A DNA stretch of 64,000 nt. Origin: Molanna angustata. Its lineage: Eukaryota; Arthropoda; Insecta; Trichoptera; Molannidae. The position numbers and the translations under genes were made by a program. This document shows, piece after piece, positions 58,301-64,000 of the stretch. Under the pieces are notes generated by a model. It was given only the letters and a program-made list of their open reading frames with translations, did no database searches and was not told the DNA's origin. The DNA is taken from positions 17,530,217-17,594,216 of the forward strand of contig OY754982.1 of NCBI GenBank assembly GCA_963576475.1, in the 5' to 3' direction. Each line of letters starts with the position of its first letter. Positions within the stretch are counted from its first letter, which is position 1.

Positions 58301-61300
58301 GGGACGGGAGGTACTGAAGGGACGGGAGGTACTGAAGGGACGGGAGGTACTGAAGGGACGGGAGTAACTGAAGGGACGGGAGTAACTGAAGGGACTGGAG
58401 TAACTGAAGGGACGGGAGTAACTGAAGGGACGGGAGTAACTGAAGGGACGGGAGTAACTGAAGGGTCGGGAGTAACTGAAGGGACGGGAGTAACTGAAGG
58501 GACGGAAGTAACTGAAGGGACGGGAGTAACCGAAGGGACGGGAGTAAACGAAGGGACGGGAGTAAACGAAGGGACGGGAGGTACTGAAGGGACGGGAGGT
58601 ACTGAAGGGACGGGAGGTACTGAAGGGACGGGAAGTACTGAAGGGATGGGAGGTATTGAAGAGTCTGAAGCGACGGGTGGTTATGGAGGACGATTTTTAA
58701 TTATACAGGCAATACGAAGTTTGCCGGGGGTTCACTAGTATTTAATAAAAATAACAATATTTTTGTTAATAATTTAAAAAAACGAAATAGCGGGTGTACA
58801 ATTTCAGCCACCTCCTTTCTTTTTGAAAGGTTGACAATCCATAAATGCATTTTTATGAAAGACCTACATAGATTCTTAAATAAATATAAGTTTCCCAGAG
58901 AACAAAAGTTTTCATAATATGTGCAACATACACTTTTAACACAGTCACGAAACTTATAGTATGCACTGTCTACATTCTAAATGATATTATGTTGAGATAT
59001 TGATGCAAAAAATCATTAGTTTGATAAATTTTATCTTCAATGCACAATTACTTTATTATGAAATATATAATAAAGTAATAACAGAATACAATGAGTGGGT
59101 TGTAGCCAACACTAAACTCTCCACACCATAGTAAATGTACATTTTTTTTTCTTGAAAGGTTGACAATCTCTAAATACATTTTTAAGAAGTACATTTCAAT
59201 TAGATTCTTAAACAAATATTTAGATTTCACAATACACCATACACACAAAAAGATTGTTATGAAACTAGTATGCACCTTCTACATGATACCTGTTGAGAAA
59301 TTTTAAGTAAAATTGCATTACTAGCATGTAAAAGGCAATAGGCAATGTATGAATGTTGATGAGGTGATGGATGTGTGTCAAGATAGAAGAATACGGTGTT
59401 CGGTTCTCTCTGCCTACCCCTTGAGGAAGATAGAAGTGGAATGTAAAAAAATGCACTTGTCTATAGAGACACATACAACATCAATATGAAGTTGATAAGT
59501 CAATTTTCACATACAGAAACTATTTTATTTCTGATATAGTTAGCGGAAAACAACTATAGCCAGTCACATAAATGCGCAGCGTGCAAATTCGTGCCTTTTT
59601 CCTTGGTTGGTATACCTATGTGCAAACCACCCCTTTCCATGGCGAAAAGGCTAAAGAAGTTTGACAGATTTTCCAGACCATAAATGCATTTTGAAAATTT
59701 TGACAGATTAAATCATAGAGAATAAATTAGTGGGTATGTATGGAAAACTAATCAGCTCCAATGTATCGGACGTCGCAAGGTCGGAACATTTTTAAATTTT
59801 AAGTTTTGAAAATGTTAGGTTAAGTTAATCTATTTTGTTTTTGAGTGCGAGACATTTTAATTTTAAATATTTTTATCGTAAACATCGCGATGACAGCTGT
59901 CAAATTTGACATATGACGTTTAGCGCGCAAAATATACTACGTATTGACATAGGTCGGAGTTCAGTAGTTAATCGCAAACGAGGTCACGCGTGTTGTTTAA
60001 TAAAATGCTGCGTATATATAATTACGAATTTGAATATCAACTTAATACGCAGAGATTCAAAGTAACATATTTTCGATTTAAAATTATCATATGTTTTTGT
60101 ATCAGGACCACTAATGTATATTGAAGCTATTTTTTGATTTAAATAGTCGTTTTTTGATGGAGTAAATTCAGTTTTTGTAATTTTTATAGTAGGATTTTGA
60201 TAAAAATTAGTTTTTAATGAAGTGTATAAATATGGTATAAATAGCGAATAAAATTTGATTAATTCAAATCTCAAGGGCCTTTAATTCAAGTTTTAAGGTA
60301 TGTTATGATTTAAAAAATAGGTACATCCAGAATTTGAAAAAGTAAATAAAAGCACCTGCATGATATTGCGTCATTATATTAGTTTGTCAACAAGTGAACA
60401 TTCTAGAATATGCATTGGTGTATAATAAAGTATAAATTAGTAATTTGTTAATTATTAAATATTATTTAGGGAATTGGTCTCGTACTTAAAGCAAATATAT
60501 TTATAGGTACTATGATATGTAATTCCCACCTTACTTGGTTTAATGAGATGGTGGGTGTTTGTGAGTTCAATGTCTGTAATTAGTGATCAGAAAAAATATT
60601 ATGATTTACAACCATAAAATTATGTCAATACAGATCAGCGTTTTTGTAGTATTGACACATTCATATTTGAAATAAATGGTCACATGACATTCTCACTCAC
60701 TAATGTGAGGATTGGTCAAGTGACATCCAATAGCAGAGTTGAGCTTTGTCATGTGGCAGGACAGCATTTATATATAATTTTCATTTAAAATCTGTTTTAA
60801 TAAACGGTTACTCGGCTCCAACATCTTGGATGTGATTGAGCGTGTGACAGATGAAGTTTATATATTTCCATGTGTAGTACTTTAAAATGTATATCACATG
60901 ATTTCAAACTAATTTATTACAGAATCATGATCTGCAGACGTTGTTCTTATGAATGTTCATTGTCTCATCAGGATATAACTTGAATCCGAATGTAATTTGT
61001 AACATATAAAAATTAAATAAAAATAATAATTTGTGTACGCCACTGCGTGGCGTGTTATTATTGACATATGTGTATAAACGGGATTGTTTGCCCTGAAATA
61101 AGTCAGTCTTCAGTCTTCGGTAGTCTTCAGTAAACAATCTTCCAGTATTGGCTGGAAGAACACGAAAATTGTCTTTCATTTATAACTGATACCTTAGATT
61201 TACCAGAAATACCTAGGTGGACGTTTGAAAGAGAATCGCGGGTTTTGGGTTTCGATAGTTGAGATAAGCCCAATTTTATTTGAATTGAACTGACCACAAT

Positions 61301-64000
61301 ATCAGTCGTATAATTTAGCTCCCAGCCGTGCTGTGTTTGAACGAACGCTGACTCTCCCTTGAGACAGGTTCGTAACCAGACGGTGGTGGTTGAGCCTATA
61401 GCAGTTGGAGAACCTGCAAGGGTTCATCTACGACCAACTCGCTTTGCACTTCACTGTAGCTTCAACGAAAGCCAGCAATTATTAGTCGGGAAAAGAAGCA
61501 ACTAACGTCTCTGTTTAAACGTTATATATTATACTCAAATTTCCTACGTCATTAGAGTGACAGAAAGCGATCGGTCTTTGTGTTAATCGGCTTATATTTC
61601 GGTCTATTGGGGACGTTATATAGCCGGTTTTCTACCGGACCGATTCAGCTGGGTTACTCTGATTGCGGTGGATTAATTTGAGCGAAAGAGTTGCTTTCGC
61701 TGATTTTCCCAAAAGCGGACGTAACCTTAATGAGAGGTCGTCGCGTTCGCTTCATCCAAGTTTATGGACTTTACATACCTAGATATCAATATATGTAAAT
61801 GATGAAATAGTGTAGTAGAAATTAACGGTTATCTATGGAAAACTAATCATCTATAATAATATTTAAATCATATGTGTCAATAAACTTTACACATATTATG
61901 ATTTAAATATGAAGTCAATCGGACTTATAGTTTGGGCTCTAGAGACCTATCCACTGAATCATGACTCTCCACAATTCCATAGCTGTAGTGGAAAGTAAAA
62001 ATGTGCACGATTTTATCTAAATATGTAGTGTATGATCATAGAAGTCTGTGGTATATATGTGGAATCGTAAATATTTTTTAATTTTAAAAATCATCTTGGT
62101 CTTAAAAATCAAGATAATGGTTTGTTAGAAGGTTTTTGACACCACCAAAAACAACACCATGTTTGCCATATGTTTTGTTGAGTTGAAATCCAGCCACCCT
62201 TAGTATAGCCCTGTTTGTGGCCACCTACTCTGGGTCAGACTCTAAGGTACCTGTTGAAATTAAGAGATCTGTGAAGAAACTAAGAAAAGTCCTACGTCCA
62301 GCAGTGGAGAGACGGTTGAAGATGAAGAAGGAGATCTTGGTCTTACTTTTGCTTAGCACTAAATTCAATACAATTAGATGAAGTAATATTTCATTTTTTT
62401 TTTTAGGAATTGTTGATTTTGAAGAACGAACTAAGAATACAAAGAGAATAATGATTGATATAACAAATGTTGCTGAATTGAGACAACACTCTGTGGAAGC
62501 CAATCTGGTCGTGGGAGCCAATATGACCCTCACAGAACTGATAGAACTCTTCCAGAATATATCTGAACAAAATGAATATTACTATTATACCAAACAAATG
62601 GTAGAACACTTGGATAAAGTGGCACATATACCTGTGAGAAATGTGAGTAACAATAGACAAGAATTTATTTATTTAACAGAAATCACTTATGTATAAATAT
62701 AATTATAAAGCAATTGTTCATAAATTAAAAGCAGTGAAAAAATATTTTTTAGAAAAACATATTGTAATATAATATATAAATGAGAATATAGTTTTAACCT
62801 CTTAGAATAAATTACTAAAAAAGTTGGTTCAATATCATAAATAAATAATTTGTCAATTTGACATTTGACAAAATCTTTGACAAATTTTTAACATCTCAAT
62901 AGAGTCGAAGTTAGAATATCATATGAGAACCAGGAACTCAAGACACCTACAAGGCTTACGACCTGTCATTGGCTGGTTTATGTGATCACTTGCGCAACAT
63001 TCACCAATTATGCCTTCTTATTGAGTTCCCTTATCAATGCAATTTTGAAAGTTCTATATATTCTAATAATGAGAAACTGATTATTTGAAAACAAGCTGTT
63101 TTTACCATCGCCATCTATGAAGTAACAAAGAAAGCTTTTAGTAACGCCATCTATTGAGAATTTGGTTATTTGCAAACAATGAAAGCAACAGTCCTTATAC
63201 ATGAGGTGAGTGTTCTCGCACAGATGTCACCCCTGAAATGTGATAGATTGTTGAAACAAAGTTAAAAGTGGTTGAATCAAAGGAAGCCAAACTTACTTCA
63301 GCCTCTAAAATAACCAAATACTTATGCTCAAGGTGAATGAAATAGATTGAGTCAGGATTCTATGTGTTTTGTAATAAATGTGGAATATTTGCCTATTTGC
63401 TCTAACAGTTTGTTTCACACTAATACAGCATTATTTTACTATTATATTTTGATTACTATGCAGCATTTATTCTTAACCCATTTTCATTTAAACTATATAG
63501 ATTGGCACAATTGCTGGAAATTTGATGTTGAAACATAAATACCGCGAATTTCCATCAGATGTTTTCTTGCTTTTTGAAACAGTTGGGGCCACTGTTAAAA
63601 TAGGTAAGCATTCTTATTTCGTTCATTCTATTTATGAATTAAGTTTATCTAATGATAAGGAAACCATGTTGTTTGCATGGAAATAACTGTTTGCCAACCA
63701 ACCTTAAATTTGTAAGTTTATTATATGGAATTTGGAATTATAATCTTCATGCAGATTTGTCTTGACATTAAAGGCTGGAAACGACAATGCAGTAACGGGA
63801 CCAAAGAAGAATTTGTTTTAAGGATCTGCCTACAACGGTTTTTTTTGTATCAAGATGAATGAATGAATTGTATTATGATTACATATGACATACAAAAATT
63901 TTAAAATGTTCACATGAAATAATATTTCAGTTGATGCCTCTAAGAAGCCAATATTTGTTACTTTGCAAGACTTTTTGAAAATAAATATGAAAGGAAAAGT
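46311..64000 (+). CDS. AOX: Aldehyde oxidase-like molybdo-flavoenzyme, gene AOX-b (exons 1-7, cut by window end)
   Basis: Tandem paralogue of AOX-a. Exons: 46311-46353, 49795-49961, 53550-53710, 55931-56337, 62407-62642, 63501-63603, and 63931 to the window end. ATG at 46311 starts [14 protein letters not shown], the usual short beta-strand start of the family, and the frame runs on without a break. Exon lengths 2, 3, 5 and 6 (167, 161, 236, 103 nt) equal those of AOX-a, with the same phases; exon 4 is six codons shorter. Cluster motifs [17 protein letters not shown] and CRCTGYRP are intact, as is GTIAGNL. The rest of the FAD domain and the Moco domain lie beyond 64000, so integrity downstream is untested. 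Cytosolic aldehyde oxidation is inferred from the family. Confidence 0.92.
46558..47117 (-). mobile_element. LINE 3' end (RNase H side) with 12-bp target duplication, AOX-b intron 1
   Basis: Antisense fragment encoding [18 protein letters not shown] and [18 protein letters not shown], the Cys/His-rich C-terminus found after RNase H in several LINE clades, followed by a 3' UTR and an (TAA)n tail at 46570-46588. Flanked by TAGAAAATAGAT at 46558-46569 and 47106-47117. 5'-truncated. Confidence 0.85.
47205..47520. repeat. Direct duplication with CCGAAGCCGAA motifs, AOX-b intron 1
   Basis: TTCGGCCCTAAC, ACCTTCCGAAGCCGAATGTT and TACTGTATAAAAAA blocks occur in the same order at 47223-47330 and 47401-47510. 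Non-coding; function unknown. Confidence 0.7.
47525..47765 (+). repeat. Dispersed repeat R3, copy 1 (AOX-b intron 1)
   Basis: Shares TTATCAATG(T/C)AAT...GAAAGTTCTATATATT, TAACGCCATCTATTGAGAA, CAACAGTCCTTAT and TCGCACAGATGTCACCCCTG with 63008-63240. Non-coding. Confidence 0.75.
47766..48660. other. AOX-b intron 1 sequence without recognised features
   Basis: AT-rich with TCGGCGAAACCTCTCAAG-type short GC stretches near 48430. Short open frames on both strands show no family resemblance. Confidence 0.4.
48665..48900 (+). mobile_element. Degenerate LINE 3' fragment
   Basis: Frames in pieces read [11 protein letters not shown] and [12 protein letters not shown], then a tail that resembles GTTCGGTTCTC...CCTATC stretches in repeat R2. 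Old copy in AOX-b intron 1. Confidence 0.5.
49010..49330 (+). repeat. Dispersed repeat with (GAAT)n tail, AOX-b intron 1
   Basis: Contains AGGCACCGGCTTAGAATAGTG, ATAACATCTCACATAGTTCA and CCGCACACCTTTCGCTGGTTA, ending GATATGCCGTGATGG then (TGAA)n. Looks like a LINE 3' UTR or SINE. Its 5' half recurs at 19455-19590 and its 3' half at 18945-19065, on either side of AOX-a exon 8. Confidence 0.7.
49795..53710 (+). CDS. AOX: AOX-b exons 2-3: first [2Fe-2S] domain and start of second
   Basis: Exons 49795-49961 and 53550-53710, separated by a 3.6-kb intron with LINE, SINE and foldback-element debris. Exon 2 has CHEGGCGAC; exon 3 begins [11 protein letters not shown] and holds [14 protein letters not shown]. 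Exon 3 differs from its AOX-a counterpart at only about ten of 54 residues by eye. Confidence 0.92.
50310..51112 (+). mobile_element. Degenerate LINE C-terminal domain, split by unrelated DNA
   Basis: Two pieces of one C-terminal region: [20 protein letters not shown] near 50400-50530, and [21 protein letters not shown] near 51035-51110. About 400 bp without recognisable coding lies between (50570-50940). Confidence 0.5.
51265..51664 (+). mobile_element. RTE-like LINE 3' stub with 15-bp target duplication, AOX-b intron 2
   Basis: C-terminal pol segment ([31 protein letters not shown] stop). Target duplication ATAACACTTTCTTGC at 51250-51264 and 51650-51664. The target is the antisense tail of a family C SINE, whose remainder continues to about 51715. 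A frameshift separates the two motif blocks. Confidence 0.88.
51850..52285 (-). mobile_element. RTE-like LINE pol C-terminal fragment
   Basis: Antisense frames read [16 protein letters not shown] start (52200-52260), then [29 protein letters not shown] and [14 protein letters not shown]. Good coding trace, with a frameshift near 52130. Confidence 0.75.
52640..53225 (-). repeat. Dispersed repeat R1, antisense copy in AOX-b intron 2
   Basis: Begins AATCCAACTATCAATTAGTT and ends CGAAACACCCCAACTATATAA, the complement of the R1 ends; contains a (TG)n run at 52845-52865. Confidence 0.75.
53298..53437. mobile_element. Foldback MITE, copy 2, AOX-b intron 2
   Basis: Same family as 9803: left CAGCCCCCCTAGACAACGTG, right GTTGTCTAGGGGGGCTG, with both GTCATTTAGCT arms present. 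140 bp, nearly one complete palindrome. Lies 112 bp before AOX-b exon 3. Confidence 0.88.
53981..54190 (+). mobile_element. tRNA-derived SINE, family C, in AOX-b intron 3
   Basis: Box A TGGCACAGTTGG, box B GGTTCGATCC, body TTTCTCACGCAAACATTGCTTC and tail ACCTTGCGCAGGGTGCAAGG. Copies: 31617-31795 (+), 16407-16560 (+); antisense tails 53226-53282 and 51650-51715. Confidence 0.8.
54475..54605 (+). repeat. Dispersed repeat shared with 1130-1245
   Basis: Blocks TACTAGTTGCATGTAA, GAGATCCAACTGTCG, GTTGAAGAATATG and TACCAAACTATAAACCC, inverted relative to 1130-1245. The two copies bracket AOX-a and most of the window. Confidence 0.6.
54840..55415 (+). repeat. Dispersed repeat R1, copy in AOX-b intron 3
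   Basis: Marked by TTGGGGTGTTTCGGCTTTTT near the start, a CACACAGACACAC run, GCTGCGAAGCCTCTAAGTTG and the end TCTACAGTTGGAT. Other copies: 12640-12800 (partial), 15400-15770, 15790-16400, 33960-34110 continued at 38702-38872 (split by the hAT-like element), and 52640-53225 (-). No coding; class unknown, probably a non-autonomous transposon. Confidence 0.8.
55675..55765 (-). mobile_element. SINE family A, 3' fragment, antisense
   Basis: Antisense GCTTCTCGGGCAACTAACAGG with its (ATTTT)n tail complement, in AOX-b intron 3. Confidence 0.6.
55931..56337 (+). CDS. AOX: AOX-b exon 4: second [2Fe-2S] pair and FAD-domain entry
   Basis: 407 nt. The acceptor ATTTTAG ends at 55930, which restores the split Ser codon exactly as in AOX-a. 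[19 protein letters not shown] is identical to AOX-a over this motif. The exon ends LVAGNTGQG. Confidence 0.9.
56620..57300 (+). repeat. About 140-bp tandem repeat, nearly 5 copies
   Basis: Each unit has a CTTCTTCTT run, the phrase GAAGGTGGACTATCCT, and a segment CCGATTGCAATTAAACTT...GTCGATCGTATGCC. Runs start near 56625, 56762, 56902, 57042 and 57183. The middle three units are nearly identical and the outer ones diverged, so the array grew from its centre. Single diverged units occur at 27040-27110, 30815-30960 and 31845-31930. Confidence 0.9.
57301..58680 (+). repeat. 18-bp GC-rich minisatellite, about 76 units
   Basis: Unit ACTGAAGGGACGGGAGTA with a variant ending GGAGGT clustered at both edges and near 58285-58360. 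Because 18 is a multiple of 3, one plus frame is free of stops for most of the array, encoding a repeated TEGTGV, but it has no ATG and follows a stop at the array edge, so it is not a gene. The array is strikingly G-rich on the plus strand in an AT-rich intron. Confidence 0.95.
58805..59490 (+). repeat. Two adjacent R2 copies after the Helitron, AOX-b intron 4
   Basis: A partial copy at 58805-59010 and a longer one at 59090-59490 in the same orientation, both with AAAGGTTGACAATC and the ATGCAC(T/C)..CTACAT phrase. Confidence 0.7.
59755..61833. mobile_element. Unidentified 2.08-kb insertion flanked by 16-bp direct repeats, AOX-b intron 4
   Basis: TATGGAAAACTAATCA occurs perfectly at 59739-59754 and 61834-61849. 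The block has no ORF of note, no poly(A) end and no clear terminal inverted repeat. It contains LTR- or promoter-like pieces (TTTATATATAATTTTC then TTAATAAACGG at 60770-60808; GTGTATAAACGGG at 61070) and a GC-richer tract 61200-61760. Could be a non-coding retroposon or composite insertion; coincidence of the repeats is possible but unlikely. Confidence 0.5.
62407..64000 (+). CDS. AOX: AOX-b exons 5-7: FAD-binding domain (partial)
   Basis: Exons 62407-62642, 63501-63603 and 63931-64000 (open at the window end). Exon 6 starts [14 protein letters not shown]. Exon 7 reads [23 protein letters not shown] where the window stops; its AOX-a counterpart runs another 58 nt. Confidence 0.9.
63008..63240 (+). 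repeat. Dispersed repeat R3, copy 2 (AOX-b intron 5)
   Basis: Same order of blocks as 47525-47765. Both copies lie in AOX-b introns in the same orientation. Confidence 0.75.

Larger units (their letters stand above)
56474..58738 (+). mobile_element. Non-autonomous Helitron filled with tandem repeats, in AOX-b intron 4
   Basis: Starts TCTATATTATAAATTTG after an A and ends GGGGTTCACTAG before a T, i.e. a 5'-TC...CTAG-3' element in an A^T target without target duplication, as Helitrons have. The start resembles the 5' end of lepidopteran Helitrons known from the literature. The 2.27-kb interior has no gene: about 0.7 kb of a 140-bp tandem repeat, then about 1.38 kb of an 18-bp minisatellite. 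Confidence 0.6.

Noticed and set aside
57369..58560. Stop-free plus frame of repeated TEGTGV over about 1.2 kb
   Set aside because: An 18-bp unit keeps frame by arithmetic; there is no ATG, a stop precedes the array, and no splice site supports an exon.

Overview
The window is invertebrate, almost certainly insect, and probably lepidopteran genomic DNA. It is AT-rich with spliced genes (GT...AG introns), and about three quarters of it is transposon, satellite or repeat debris of types typical of Lepidoptera: tRNA-derived SINEs, RTE-like LINE stubs ending in TGATGA repeats, Helitrons with A^T insertion sites, and BEL/Pao, copia and jockey elements. The order-level call is inference. No bacterial or CRISPR-type content is present.

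The host genes are two tandem, same-strand molybdo-flavoenzyme genes of the aldehyde oxidase (AOX) family, plus a broken third copy. AOX-a (2563-26678, +) is complete except for a 43-nt first exon that I could not find and that probably lies upstream. I resolve 15 exons, which with an exon 1 of that size would give 1285 residues: two [2Fe-2S] domains, an FAD domain and a molybdopterin domain. AOX-b (46311 to the window end, +) has its ATG and exons 1-7; the last is cut by the window edge. Intron positions and phases match AOX-a throughout, so the two are tandem duplicates. Between them, on the opposite strand, is a decayed AOX fragment (28340-29230) carrying stops, frameshifts and a LINE stub inserted into its exon-13 equivalent.

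Layout: 1-2562 repeats, SINE and a 120-bp tandem array; 2563-26678 AOX-a, whose intron 2 holds a BEL/Pao retrotransposon with LTRs that read as identical (3007-9494), intron 4 a long-TIR element, and intron 8 a copia remnant with a TIR element nested in its LTR; 26679-46310 intergenic, with the AOX pseudogene, degenerate minisatellites, a 4.6-kb hAT-like element with a jockey-type LINE inside it (34111-38701), a 0.66-kb (TA)n tract, LTR-like promoters and a second long-TIR element (44257-45765); 46311-64000 AOX-b, whose introns carry LINE stubs, a foldback MITE, a Helitron filled with an 18-bp minisatellite (56474-58738), and a 2.08-kb ORF-less block flanked by 16-bp direct repeats (59755-61833).

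Functionally the two AOX genes would encode cytosolic homodimeric enzymes oxidising aldehydes to acids. In moths such clusters include odorant- and pheromone-degrading enzymes, but nothing here fixes the substrate. The strongest unusual observations are the inverted AOX pseudogene, the minisatellite-filled Helitron, the nested hAT/LINE, the two related long-TIR elements and the unexplained 2.08-kb block. I found no convincing new multi-gene system.
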